Shown here in pieces: positions 30,050 to 41,790 of a stretch of DNA of 64,000 bases (its first letter is position 1; every line of letters begins with the position of its first letter). The translations under genes and the position numbers were made by a program. A model generated the notes under the pieces. It was not told where the DNA came from, made no database searches, and saw only the letters and a program-made list of their open reading frames with translations. The DNA is from Charina bottae (Eukaryota > Chordata > Lepidosauria > Squamata > Charinaidae): NCBI GenBank assembly GCA_023362775.1, contig JALMGJ010000004.1:77149798-77213797 (forward strand). The letters are read 5' to 3'.

Positions 30050-30798
30050 CATCGCCTGAGCTCTGCGAGTGTAGCTTTCTCCCGAATGAAGCGTAGAGTG
30101 TTTGAGGATCGGGACATTCGCAGGGAGACCAAAATGCTTGTTTACAAAGCCATTGTACTACCAACCCTTCTGTATGCCTGTGAAACATGGACCCTCTACA
30201 AACGCCACCTCCAACTTCTTGAAAGATTCCATCAACGCTGCCTCCGAAAAATTCTGCAGATTACTTGGGAAGATAGGCGGACTAATGTTAGCGTATTAGA
30301 AGAAGCGAAAAGCACCAGCATTGAAACAATGATCATCCAACATCAACTTCTCTGGACTGGTCATGTTGTTCGAATGCCTGACCATCGTCTTCCAAAGCAG
30401 CTACTTTACTCCCAACTTAAGAATGGAAAACGGAATATTGGTGGACAGCAAAAGAGAGTCAAAGATACTCTAAAAGCTAATTTAAAAAAATGTAATATCA
30501 GCATTGAGAACTGGGAAGCCCTAACTCATGAGTGTTTCAATTGGAGCTCATCCTTTATTAATGGCGCTATGGACTTTGAAGAAGCACGAGTACAGGGCGA
30601 AAGGGAGAAAAGAGCTAAAAGGAAGGCACGTCAGGCAAACCCTCATCATGACCGTCTCCCACCCAGAAACCTATGCCCTCATTGTGGGAGGTTGTGCAGA
30701 TCCAGAATTGGCCTTTATAGCCACTTACAGATCCACCGTTAAAATTTTACCTTTGGAAGACAATCTTACTCGGCTACGAGTGATCGCCAATGACAATG
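30050..30798 (+). mobile_element. Zinc-finger-ended LINE (copy 1), 5'-truncated, with 11-bp target duplication
   Basis: ATGTTACAGAG occurs immediately before (30039-30049) and after (30799-30809) the element, marking a complete insertion event. The element is only the last 750 bases of a longer LINE: an open C-terminal RT segment, its stop, and a short 3' UTR ending CTCGGCTACGAGTGATCGCC then AATGACA. The same 3' end occurs at 17903-18065, and the same coding part at 23215-23985. The clade is not certain; an I/Vingi- or RTE-like group is possible. Confidence 0.8.
30086..30742 (+). CDS. LINE protein C-terminus with terminal C2H2 zinc finger, 218 open codons
   Basis: Uninterrupted frame. Residues 10-35 contain VYKAIVLPTLLYACETWTLY, the LLYGCETW block that follows the palm in many non-LTR RTs. 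Then come LLERFHQRCLRKILQITWED, SIETMIIQHQLLWTGHVVRM, RLPKQLLYSQLKNGKR and RVKDTLKANLKKCNI. The last 25 residues form CPHCGRLCRSRIGLYSHLQIH, with paired Cys and paired His spaced like a C2H2 finger, probably used to bind nucleic acid. The frame is already open upstream of the given ATG, since the real protein started in sequence lost by truncation. Intactness suggests recent insertion rather than function. Confidence 0.8.
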   Translation: MKRRVFEDRDIRRETKMLVYKAIVLPTLLYACETWTLYKRHLQLLERFHQRCLRKILQITWEDRRTNVSVLEEAKSTSIETMIIQHQLLWTGHVVRMPDHRLPKQLLYSQLKNGKRNIGGQQKRVKDTLKANLKKCNISIENWEALTHECFNWSSSFINGAMDFEEARVQGEREKRAKRKARQANPHHDRLPPRNLCPHCGRLCRSRIGLYSHLQIHR

Positions 30799-30879
30799 AT
30801 GTTACAGAGTACTATAAAATATCACAGGAGATTATGACAGACTGTCACTAAATGTTAGATTTCTATTTACTTTTTACCT

Positions 30880-31005
30880 TAAATCAGAAATTTGCCCTGA
30901 TTTTACCCTAAGCATTTCTTCACTGCCCAGAGTTGCTTGCCGAGATGGGCAGTGAAGAAATGTGATTGATTGATTGATTGATTAAATAAATAAATAAATA
31001 AATAA
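30880..31005 (+). mobile_element. Retroposon 3' end with 17-bp perfect hairpin and GATT/AAAT tail
   Basis: CATTTCTTCACTGCCCA (30913-30929) pairs perfectly with 30946-30962 around a 16-nt loop. (ATTG)n and (AAAT)n follow. The inner CTGCCCA/TGGGCAG pair corresponds to the CCGCCCA/TGGGCGG hairpin of related 3' ends in this window. Confidence 0.65.
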
Positions 31006-31181
31006 GGAACGTGATTTTCTCTTGAATGGCTTTATAGGCAAGCATAACTTGCTCCATTTGCTTATATGGGATTGTGACTTTAGCTTTAAGATACTATTAT
31101 TTGCTTTAGTAATACACAGATATAATTTTCCAGGAGCATGTTTAACCATAGGTTGCCTGTTTGTAATATGAATCTCTTGAT

Positions 31182-31491
31182 CAGCCTTTCTCAACTTTTT
31201 GACCTTGGAGGAACCCTTGAAATATTTTTCAGGCCTCAGATAACCCCTGCACATTCAGGCTCAAATATAGGCCAGAAATTACAAAATAATTATATTTGTT
31301 TCATGTATAGGCCTGTATATATGCATTAACAGTGTTCTTAAACTAAAAATGAGGAAAGAAACTTACCTCTTTATTGTGAAGTTGCCCAAATTTGAAATAT
31401 TTTTTTAAAACAAATTGTGTTCCCCCAGGGAACCCCTAGTGACCTCTCATGGAACCATAGGATTCCACAGAACCCTAGTTGAGAAACCCTG
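31182..31491 (+). mobile_element. hAT-like MITE, copy 1
   Basis: Ends are CAGCCTTTCTCAACTTT and GTTGAGAAACCCTG, inverted repeats with hAT-type CAG/CTG termini. Flanking 8-mers CTCTTGAT (31174-31181) and CTCTAGAT (31492-31499) differ at one base, fitting an 8-bp hAT target duplication. It holds no coding capacity. A second copy lies at 45967-46222 in the same orientation. Confidence 0.88.
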
Positions 31492-31499
31492 CTCTAGAT

Positions 31500-32035
31500 G
31501 GTAAGCTATTTATGCTGAATGGTACAGCAAAATATTCAAAGTCAAACAGTCCTAATTACTCAATTAATTCTAATTAATTCTTAGTTAGAGTTCTAGTCTA
31601 AGGAAAGTGACAAGAATGACAGGAGAAATTACAGTACACATTATAATATACAGATTTTAAGAAGGCATGAAATATTTAAAGTCTAGTTTGTCTCAACCAA
31701 TGGATGGATGGATACTGTCATGAGTTAAGTATATGAAGGCTCAAGTGAACTTTTTTTTAAAAAATTCCTGATCTTCTGAAAATATAAGAAATTAATTATA
31801 CCATATAAGTATCTATGGGATTTGAATGAAACTGAGATACAAAACTAAAACAGGAAATTTTTAACTGTTTGGGGTTTGTTCAGATTGAAGCAATCTAATG
31901 GAGCAATGTTTTTTCCTTCTACAAGGAAACTTTGGGAAGGATTCAGAAAGTTCTTACCCAAACCTTCTCCTGACTGAATGTATACATAATGGTAAGCTAT
32001 TGGTCCAAACCATAGATTACTGCATAAGCCACAAT
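31500..32035. other. No recognised feature
   Basis: AT-rich sequence without a recognisable gene or repeat family. Confidence 0.5.
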
Positions 32036-32039
32036 GTGC

Positions 32040-32117
32040 TGGGTTCATACATCACACTAAGCCCTTAACACAGTTTGTGAATCACATTTTTGTGGCTTAG
32101 CATGATGTGTGAACCCA
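32040..32117. mobile_element. 78-bp inverted-repeat element (MITE-like)
   Basis: 24-base arms at 32040-32063 and 32094-32117 pair with three mismatches; the outer part is TGGGTTCA, the inner CTAAGCC. The wording is shared with 28002-28173. It folds into a compact hairpin. Confidence 0.7.
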
Positions 32118-32119
32118 CC

Positions 32120-35100
32120 CTTATCTGTGAGGCAGCAATGGTTCTCAATACTTCTCAAACAGATTTTAAAGCCAGCACCAAGAGATGGATATACCCACTG
32201 CTTCCAATTCAGTAGGTGATTCCTGACAGACCAGCTATCCACTAGTTAGAGTAGCCAGGAAAGTGAAAAGCAAATTTTGCTATTGCTACTGCTTCCTTCC
32301 TACCGATTAATATGAGGTCGCCTGCCATTGGTTGTTTGTTCCCCCATTGACTAGTCAAATTGATAGTAGAGTTAAAAGTGGAAAGCACCCTGAAATAAAC
32401 CGCTCATATGGACTAGGCTGTTGCATGGTGGATGCCAGTTTTAGGAACCTTACAAAATGGACAGACACAAACATATAGATACATCTCTATCTCTCTCCAA
32501 AGATAGGACCTAGCCATAATTGTCCCTTTGTAAGAAAAAGTTAAAGTGTATAACTTTATGTGAAATATCCTTATCGGAAATTGATAGACTGATTTGAACA
32601 GGATACCATATTAACAAAGTAAACTGTATCTATTTTACACCGTTAGGGAGGAAAATAAAAACATTCTAGAGCATAGGAGAGCACTAGCAGCTGTCTTTGT
32701 TATCCTCAAATGAGATTTTTATTTTATCCCTATGGATTCTGGAGGAAACCTGGATTACCTTCCTCAGGCTGATGCCTTTTATATCTTATTCGGAAGTTCT
32801 GTCCAAATCCCTACATAAGATTTGAGCTCCATTTTTATCCAGCCAATATATGTGACACTGTCCCAATTTTCATCCACTTAGCTTGGCTAGCAAATATGGT
32901 AGCCTAGGTAGCTCCTATAGACAGATGATACAATGATCCTATCCGTTAAGACAATAGATTTGAACAGAACTCCCAGTGTTCTCAATTCCTATTTTATAGA
33001 GGAAGGCATGGGCAATGGTCATAAAAAAATTAAGATTATGGCCTTTGCCAAACCATGGGGACAGTGTAGGTGGCAACTGAATGGGAACCCAGTAGAATAG
33101 GCCGTCCTGATTAAGTACTGTATCTGAGGACTGCCTTTCAACATTTGATTCATGGAGATCCGATTATAACTATGTGGGTATGAATGCTACAACCATCATT
33201 AAATTTCAGAACACAGCAGTCAGACAAGATATTCCATAAGAATGTAGAGTGTTTAATGCAAAACCCACTGTTTAGATGTTTAACAGTATCAGACCCACAG
33301 AAGCCCATGATGGGGGGAAGAAAGTAAAGGAACTTAAGTGTCCAACCAGGATTACACTTCCTGTGGCTAACAAGGGACAAAGGAATATCAGTTGGCAGTT
33401 CGGTCTGCAGGAAGAAAGAACACTGGATCACCAACAAGGAAATTACCCAGTAGATTGGCTGGAGCAGCAGCAGCAGCCATGGTGGAGGAATTGGGGGGGG
33501 GAGGGTCAAGTAACAAAATCACCATTACACAGCCCTTTTGTACATCTGATGTGACATTTCATAAACATAGGAAAGGGGCAGAACTTGCATTGTGACAATG
33601 CAAATCAAAAGATGCATGCTTTTGACCAAGTCAGTAAAGCCTGTGAACACTTTGGCTAGATAAGACTTGAGCTTCATTTGCAAGAGGAGCAGAATCAGAT
33701 TTAATTAGATAGGTCAGGTTTGGCAAGATCCAGTCCAGGAGAAGGGATCAAGGAAAAGAGTGAGAAACAGCTACATGAGATTTTGTGCAGACAGTTGTTG
33801 CTGTGGGCAACAGCTGGAGGGAGAGAAATGGTTTGTTTAAATATTTACCCTGTGTTTGAAATGTACTGCATCTCTAAGGAAATTACTCACTCTGTTGTGT
33901 ATGAACTGCTAACTGTCAGCAAGCCTTTCAAGATATAAGGAGACTCATCCTGTGGAATAGCATAGTGTCGTTCCCCGGTATTTCTGTATGGTGCCTGTTT
34001 ATCTAATACAAGTAGTCAAGTTGTTTTTGTCTGTTCATAACTAGAGGCTGGATATTTTTCTTATTGGATGTCTCAGGAGGAGGGGGGAAATTACCACTTA
34101 GAGTCTTCCCCTGCTGGTTGGAGACTCAGCAGCAGACTTGTTTAAAATGGATTGGATAAGCACTCAAGGAATCTCATTGGATGATCCCATGGGGGGACAG
34201 CTCTTAGAACTCAGGACCAGCTTCTGTTTGAAATTATTATTTTGTTTTTCAAACACTGTATTTCTCTCTTTATGAAGAAACATTAATATTTGAGGCCGAA
34301 CCTGCTGAAACGGCTTATAATTACGATCTACTGTATGTCATCCTGATCAGTTGAAGGAAGATTCTGTTGCTAATTTTACTGCATGCAGAGAATCTGAAAT
34401 GCTATGATCCTTCTGAGATGACCAGCCACAGAATTAGCTTATCAGATGTTGTAGATTCCAGTCCATATGATCCCTAGTCCCATTCTTGAGCTCACAGGAA
34501 AAAAAATGCTGTCCTCTGTATTAGTCCATGAAAGGCTATACTATTTTCAGTTTGATATAAAGTGCTACAGAATGTATTTTTTTCTCCAATATACCAGTTT
34601 GGCTAATCTTTTCAATTATTTTCTCATGCTATGTAGTGCATGGAACCAACATTTCCTAAAGAAATTAGGGAGCAACTGAATATAATTTTAGGAACATATA
34701 ATCATGTGTTATACAGCATATAAATACTGACAGATCACATGCAAAAGCACCCTATTTTTAAAACTAAGTATATCATTAGCTCTTTATACTTTCTGCCTTA
34801 TAGCTCTGAACAGGATATGCAAACATCTTTGGATAGCATACCAAAAGTTTCCATTATAAGGAGCTTTTTCAATCAAAAGATGTGCAAAACAAATCATTCT
34901 GCTGATGTTGTGAATTTTTATCAAACTGTTGATAATATAGTTCTATGCACTAGAAAACAAATACATTTTTGAAACCAGTAGGATTTTAGAACATGTGTCC
35001 CTTTTTAAACATTGATTTGACAAAACAATGTAGGCACAAACAATGTACAGTACACAGCTGGTGCAGCTGCCAGAAAAACAGGAAAGGCTGAACACTGAAG

Positions 35101-36285
35101 TTCATGAATATTTACCATTGTACAATTTGATGTTTTATATTCTGATTTATATTCTGAAATTACAGTCCTGTTGTTTGCTTTCTTTTCAGGTACCATTTCT
35201 TTTGCCTGGAGTTTTCAGCACAGATATGATGCTAGTTTACTGAATTGTCTGCTGTGGTTGGCTTTCATTGATTGGGTGCTATTTGTTCCTTTTCTGGTCT
35301 ATTTTCATTGTGCTTATAATAATATTAATGAACGTTTGTTTAATTATAACTATTTTTAGTTTTATTTTTATATAATCACCTTCACCCCTGTTTGGTGAGA
35401 AAGCTAGTTAGCCTGGTGAATAGATAAAAGAAGATATTCTTGTCTTTGTTCTTGTCTTTGAAAATAATTCTAAGTTCTTTTATTTGAAACAATCTCTCTG
35501 ACCATAACTGGACTTCTTGCTATGACAACCTGCTTTGAATCAGTATATTTAATCTTTATAATTGAATTAGAAATTCAGAACAGGCTCAAACAAGAAGAAG
35601 AATACAATTTTCAGAGTGCCTACAATGTGGTGATTCCATGAATGGACTATCTAATTAAAAGGACTTTCTCAAGATTGTTGTCAAGATACTGACTGCATAG
35701 GACTTGTGCATTCTTGCACAAATTCTTGCAATATATATATGCTTATCCTAGATCCAAATTGTGCAATTTTTTCTACTCCTTCTTGCAAATTCCATGCAAT
35801 AATTCTTTTGGCTACTGTTATCTTTGGATGCAATCCAATATCCTTTCAAATAGAACTTTGGAAAAGGACATAGAAATATATCAATACATATTTCCAGATG
35901 CTATTGGAACAACCCTCAGGAGGTATAAGCGTTTAGAAAATATAAGTAGCTGAAGCAGCAGTGGCCCCATATCAATACACTTTTCTTCTGGCTATGGGTG
36001 AGAATAGTGGGAAAGACATTTTGCATGCCTAGTGAGATGTGCACATATTTATTCATACTTCAGTCATATTGAAACAGAAACTAATAGATGCATCTAAATC
36101 CAACTCAAGAAGCTTTGCTTCCTGAAGCAGAACCAAAGCAATGCCCATTTCACAGTCCCCCTTATTCAAATATTTCACATTTTTAAATACTTTCTGTCGT
36201 GTATAATGTAAATTTTAAAAAAACTAGGTTAAGCTGATTTTTTTTTTACTCACCATAGGAAAAACATGTTTTAACCTGCTTGCTA
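32120..36285. other. No recognised gene; AT-rich
   Basis: No repeat family or gene was recognised. A GC-richer patch at about 33290-33560 includes CAGCAGCAGCAGCC and a G run near 33490. Open frames of up to about 119 codons there overlap on both strands and lack domains. Confidence 0.45.
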
Positions 36286-36289
36286 AAAG

Positions 36290-36405
36290 TTTATTTATTA
36301 GATTTACATACCTCCTTATATGGGGTCTCCCTTCATTTTATTCCCCAAAACAGCAATCCTGTAAAGTAAATTGGGGTGACTGGCAACAAGTCACCTGCCA
36401 GTTTC
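36290..36405 (-). mobile_element. CORE-SINE 3' part, diverged
   Basis: The minus strand reads GCAGGTGACTTGTTGCCAGT, then ACTTTACAGGATTGCTGTTT, then TAAATCTAATAAATAAAC. This follows the layout of the core (GTGACCTTGGGCCAGTCAC), the ACAGGGTTGTTGTGG block and the tail of CORE-SINEs. A solo LTR begins six bases to the right. Confidence 0.55.
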
Positions 36406-36411
36406 TATGGT

Positions 36412-36655
36412 TGTCGTGTGTAGGTGCAGAAATAACACGCCGAGGCAGGAAATCTAGTCTCTAGTGTTTATTGCATACCTACATACAGAAATCCTGTTAA
36501 ACTAGCGATGCCTACAGATTCCCAAGTATATCAGTCCAACCTAGGGCGGAGCCTTCTTCTGACGTTTGGGAAAATAGGCCAGGCACTCCGAGCTGCGTGC
36601 CCGCTTATCTCTCATGGCCCGGCCCTCTTCTCCACTCTCTTGTGTCTCCCTGACA
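36412..36655 (-). mobile_element. Solo LTR, 244 bp, with 5-bp target duplication
   Basis: The minus strand runs TGTCAGGGAGACAC to CACACGACA, i.e. TG...CA ends. ATGGT flanks it on both sides (36407-36411 and 36656-36660). AATAAA on the minus strand (36467-36472) followed by a GC-rich R/U5-like end supports the orientation. The segment is CpG-rich against an AT-rich background. The parent could be a Gypsy-type or endogenous-retrovirus-like element; an LTR alone cannot decide. Confidence 0.85.
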
Positions 36656-36859
36656 ATGGTTGACATTAGACTTGATCCAAATCTCCCTAGTCCTAATATA
36701 ACAGCTGAAACTTTAGGCACTAGCTATCTGTAGATAAGCAATCCATTGGGAAAATAAAGGAAGGGCAACCCTATTCAGTGACACAATATCTGAATTGAAA
36801 TGGATTGCAAGGCAGTCTTTTAAAAAGGTAAGGACTTAAAATACTCTGGCTTGATAGAT

Positions 36860-37440
36860 GATTCCCTCCCTCCCTCCCTCCCTTCATACTAAGGAAGATC
36901 TTCGTGTGGCTTTCCATTTCCCACAACTCTGAATTAAATGTAATGGTTGAAGAGAAGGGTAATTAAGCTTTAATTGTTAAGCAGTTATATAGAGTTGTTT
37001 GACTAAATCTAAGTGTTGAGTTAGCCAATTGCTACATTTCTACTCTCTCTTTCTCTCTCTAAATGTTTGGATTTATACAACAGTATGGTAGTATTAATGT
37101 CTTTCAAATGACTACTTGCTTGATCTAATTATTTTGATTACACATTTCACATTTAATTAGAACACTAAAGTTGCTTCCCACATTATTCTTCTATGGGTTC
37201 TGGTTTGAAGACAAAGGAAAATAGTGCAGAATTTAACTCAATATAAAGACTGTAATTTTTACATTAGTAGTAAATATAAAACGTAAGATAGAATGTCTAT
37301 TTCTTGGTCACCAACCTTTTTATTTTTATGTAAACTCATCCCATTCCAGTGTGATTTATTGAAAGTCATCCAGAGAGCTTCGTCTATTGGGCAGTTTAAA
37401 GATGTTAATTAATACATAAATAAATAAGTAAAATCCTACA
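36860..37440. other. Short (TCCC)n and a retroposon tail fragment
   Basis: (TCCC)n at 36863-36882. At 37365-37435 the plus strand reads CATCCAGAGAGCTTCG, ATTGGGCAGTTTAAAG and a TAAATAAATAAG end, a LINE/SINE-type 3' terminus related to others here. Confidence 0.5.
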
Positions 37441-39200
37441 GATTGCTTTGTTCATTGTAATTTAAAGGTAAGAAAACAAAAGCAAATCACAATAATTTAC
37501 AATAAAAGAGTTAGCTAATCCAAAGAACTACTGCATGAGTAATCAGATAAGCATCACTTCTGTGTGAACTGCAACTTTTGTCAGATAAAAATGTCTTAGA
37601 ACCTAATCAATCCTCAAGCAATCGAACATAGATGTCTGCAGGGAAGAAGTGACATTACACATCTTGAGTCATCGTACAAAGGACATAAATTATGTGCTTC
37701 ATCATTTGTACAATGATTTCACAATGAATACAATGCCATTTGAAAGTAATCATGGCTTCCACCATATGCCCATGTAAGTAAGAAGAAAAATAGACTCTAC
37801 TTAATATACTGCAGACGAGAGGTATGACTGCAGGTGAAGCCTGTGCCCCAAGAAGATCGTTTTTCTCCCTCATCATACAATAGAATTCCAATATATATGA
37901 ACAATCTATTAATCTTTGCTTTAAAAAAATCAAGAAAATGTAAAATTATGAGAATATTACTTGAAATAATTAATATTTATGTTTGTCCTTCAGATCTGTT
38001 GTTGTTTGTCTAATATCACTGCATAGTGAGGTATTTTACATAAGGAAGTTAAGAAAATGAAGGTACTAGAAGACTTTGAAACATTAGTATGCTATTCTTA
38101 ACTCCTATTGACTTGCTTTTAGATATGCACATTCAGAATGCAAATGACATGGTATAAACTCCACGTAAGCTTCAGAGGTAACCCAGTCAAAAATTACAAA
38201 TGGAACCACTCTAGAATACTGCTTCAATCTAAATGGGATCATCTGTAGTACAAGGTTTTGTACAAGGCTTTAAGCTTTTTTTGTAACAATGAAATATGTA
38301 AAATCATTTCATATAATCTAATTTTAAGGTATATTATATCTAGTATATAATAGTAAGTTACTAGAATATTTTCTAATGTTGACATAAAGCTTGCTTGACA
38401 TTCAGATACAGAAAGAAAAAAGTAGCAAGATAAATCGATTTAGAAATCTGTAAGCTGGTAATAACTCCATCCAATGTAGTGCATTTTACTAAATTATTAT
38501 ATGTTGACGGCTCCTTTAAAATTTTGTAAAGTAGGTAAAAAAGGCTTGGTGGTGCAGTCCTTTTGCATCCTTATCCTTTCTAGAGATGTTGTACTCTTTA
38601 TTTTCCCTTAGTGGAATGAGTCTGTGCCTTTTTTCCTCAACTACACACAAAAAAACACCCACTCTTATTTTTTAAAGGCATTTTTCCTTATCACCATTAA
38701 TTAGTTTAATGCATGTGGTATTAAACACTGAAAGTTGCACTGACATTTCTTCCATATTTACTCGAATACTCATAATCTCTAAAATCTATCTCTAAAATAT
38801 AAATTTCTAAAGTATATTCAATTTGGGATTCTGATATACCAGAGTATATCATGCCCCAGGTTTCAGTAGTATTGTAATATTCACATCATTAGTCCATTGG
38901 AGTGGAATATATATTAATTTTAATGCTCGAATGGGGAGGCCCAAAATCAAGTATTGGCTCAATCAGAAATGACAGAGCAGTTTATGCTTCACTGGAATGT
39001 GAGCATGATTGTAATAATGCTACTACATCCTTCAAGTTTGGTATCAAGTTTAGTATCATGGATCAATAGGAAGGGAAGAAAATTAGCACAGTAGAGACAA
39101 ACTAGGGAGTTAAGTACCCAGGATTATGTATGAGGAATTCAAAGGGCATTTTTCCAAAGCTACCATGGATTATAACCCTTCCAAATCTCTATACTCATCC
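37440..39200. other. No recognised feature
   Basis: AT-rich sequence without a recognisable gene or repeat family. Confidence 0.5.
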
Positions 39201-39204
39201 TTTA

Positions 39205-39275
39205 TTTATTTATTTATTATTTCAATTTATTCCCCGCCCATCTTCCATGCAAGGGACTCTGGGCGGGTTACAATA
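39205..39275 (-). mobile_element. Retroposon 3' end, reverse orientation
   Basis: TTTATTTATTTATTATTTC then TTCCCCGCCCATCTTCC and GGGACTCTGGGCGGGTTAC: tail plus terminal hairpin in reverse. Confidence 0.7.
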
Positions 39276-39378
39276 ACTCTACAACTTTAGAGTTGGTACT
39301 ATTAAAATCTGAATTTATTCTCCAAAGTTAATCAACAGATCTGCCTCAATTTCCCCATATGCTAATAATGCAGCTATC

Positions 39379-40165
39379 TGTAGTAGCAACATGCGGAAGA
39401 CCTTTGTATCTCGAGGAGTTAGGTGGCATGTTTTGATTTTCCTTCCCCACATCTAGGAGATTAGAGTTTATTTTGAGTTATGCTGATGTTTAACTGGCTT
39501 GTTTTTATTTCTGTTTGGCATGGGAGGGGGAGAGAATAATATACCCACTCCTCCAACAGCCCTCCAGAACATATATTTGTTGGAAATGGGGGGAGAGAAA
39601 ACCCCCAGCTTGTTAAGTTTAAGCATAAGTTCACTCCTCCAGCTGCTCCTCTAGCGGCTTGGAATGGGGGGGGGAATGATAAGAAATTGTTTATGCTTGG
39701 GCACTGGCTTATCTGATAGCTTCCAAGGCTCTGGGAATGATGTCATGGACAAGTGCCAGGCCCCAGAAGGAATCCCAGTCAAGGTCAGGCTGGGTTTGGT
39801 CACGGGGTTTGGGAGCCAGGCTTTGATAAAAACCTTAGGATTGTCTTTGGAGTTTGGGAGTCCACACAGGCCTGAGCACTGGGTGCTGTGAAAATTGCCA
39901 CCTTGGGGTATCTCCGCTGTCCTTATTAGGGGGCTCCTGGCAGCCTATAGGAGATTAGGTATATTTTGGTATATATTTCTTTTTGTATGCTATGCTTGTT
40001 ATGCTTTGTGTAATCTGTTTAAACTGCGTTTCTGTTTAACTTTGTTTGCTTAAGTTTATAATAAAGCTTTAAGTTTCTTTATCCACTGGCATGCTTATTA
40101 TCTCTGGGTGTAAAAAGAACCAATTGCCCGAGCATCTGATCAAGGCTTGGACACTTGGCAATACA
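39379..40165 (+). mobile_element. Solo LTR (family B, copy 1), 787 bp, with 5-bp target duplication
   Basis: It begins TGTAGTAGCAACATGCGG and ends GACACTTGGCAATACA. CTATC flanks it at 39374-39378 and 40166-40170. AATAAAGC at 40059 is a plausible poly(A) signal about 100 bases before the end. An almost identical copy lies at 51437-52250. No internal retrotransposon genes remain, as expected after LTR-LTR recombination. Confidence 0.9.
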
Positions 40166-40199
40166 CTATCTTTTGTACAATTCAGGTGTCTCTGAACCT

Positions 40200-41090
40200 T
40201 TGCCTCATATTGTAGAGGGGAAGAACTAGTCTTCAACTATGATAAAACAAAAGTAATTGCTTTACTTAAAATGGGAACTCAAAAAGTTTTCCCATTAGAC
40301 TTCACTCCTAGAAAATTAATATATTACCTGTTAAACAAATTAAGATATTTAAATGCTTGGGCATTTCCTTTCAAATACTGGCAATTGAAAAAGAACTAAG
40401 GGCCATTTCTATCTAGGCTCATAGACTTGCAAATGTCTATGTTTGTATTATGCCAACTGTAATATAACAGTTATGCACTTGCCACAATAAAAATCTTTAG
40501 AGCAAAGATAATTAGACATCTGTTACATGGTGCACAGATTTGTATTCATTAAGATTCAAGCCTTTGTGAAGGAGTCCAGTATAAATGTTTAAGAACATTT
40601 TAAAAATCTCTTTGGTGTCACATTCTTTGCAACCAAAATCTGCCATTAAAATAAACAAGGTATTGATAGATAAATACTTTGAGCTATAAAATTTACAATG
40701 AAAGTATTAAGCTAGGCTCAGAAGTGATTAAGATAAAATAAATTATCATAAAATAAATTTTGGTTTGCCTCTTTTTCTATAGTATCCCTTTTTCAGTTCA
40801 CTGAAATTGGATGTCTTTCACTACTACAAGGGATTATAAAATGTACCAATTTGTCTCAGGCCACAAAACAGCTCACAAGTTTGCTCCCCTATGTAATTTT
40901 ATCAAATTCAGTAATTCAGTGTTTGCATACATAATTTCCATTTAGACTAACTACTTAAATACATTGTAGTCATCTTGGAAACTAGACTTTATAGACTAAA
41001 GCTCCTTCAACCCTTCTATAAAGGATATTTACAGGCAGTACCTTTTAGTATAGTCTATTTTACCTAATTTGTCTAAAATCTTCCTCTCCA
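40200..41090 (+). pseudogene. Heavily decayed LINE RT fragment
   Basis: Pieces resemble the RT C-terminal half of a non-LTR element. Near 40215 is EELVFNYDKTKVIAF (the KT-K block after YADD), then LRYLNAWAFPF (in place of FKYLGI). Near 40500 is AKIIRHLLHGAQI and DSSLCEGVQYKCLRTF (in place of LLYGAQIW). Many stops interrupt it. The clade is uncertain. Confidence 0.45.
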
Positions 41091-41790
41091 TCTTGAATAG
41101 ATGTTGTGTGGGGGGAGGGGATTATTTATATAAAATACACTTCTCAAAACAAATACAGTTGGCTACTTGTTCTGAAGGACAAAGAAAAGGTGAAGTACGC
41201 TATGAGAGGGCAAACTAAGTCATTTCTGTATAGTACAGTTTCATTGCTCCATTACAGCAGTTGAAAAATGTAGCATTTATTTTAATTTAGTGGTGCACTA
41301 TGTTGAATCTGTAATCACCACTGGCAGTGGCAGTAGCATTTGTCAAGTTAACCTATACAAAACCTTCTGTGCAAGGGAATAATTGTATTCCAATATACTC
41401 TTCTTCTGATCTCATTTCTTCCATTTTAAAAAGTTATAGCAAAATAAGTCATAGTTTGCCCACCTTTAACTATTTATAAGACTTACTGATTTTTTTACAG
41501 AGATAATTATATAAATTATTGGGTCTCAAATATGCTTAACTTCTGTTACATTATAATACATGAAGAGCAAACTAAGAGACTCCTTTCAAAGGAAGTGAAA
41601 TCCAATCTTCTGCTTTCCCACTGTCCATATTTTTGGAATAGGATCCAAATGTATAGTTTCAGATATTGGGAACACAAATGGGAAAACCTATATATTCTGA
41701 GCTTTCCATACATTGTTACTATTCAACAAATGATCCTTGAATGCTAGCTAATTTTTAGTTAGGTAATTAAAAAGTAAATAGCTTTTACTT

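Noticed and set aside
33150..33595. Overlapping frames on both strands near a CAG/GGGG-rich patch
   Set aside because: Mutually overlapping, low complexity, no domain; possibly an unrecognised repeat.
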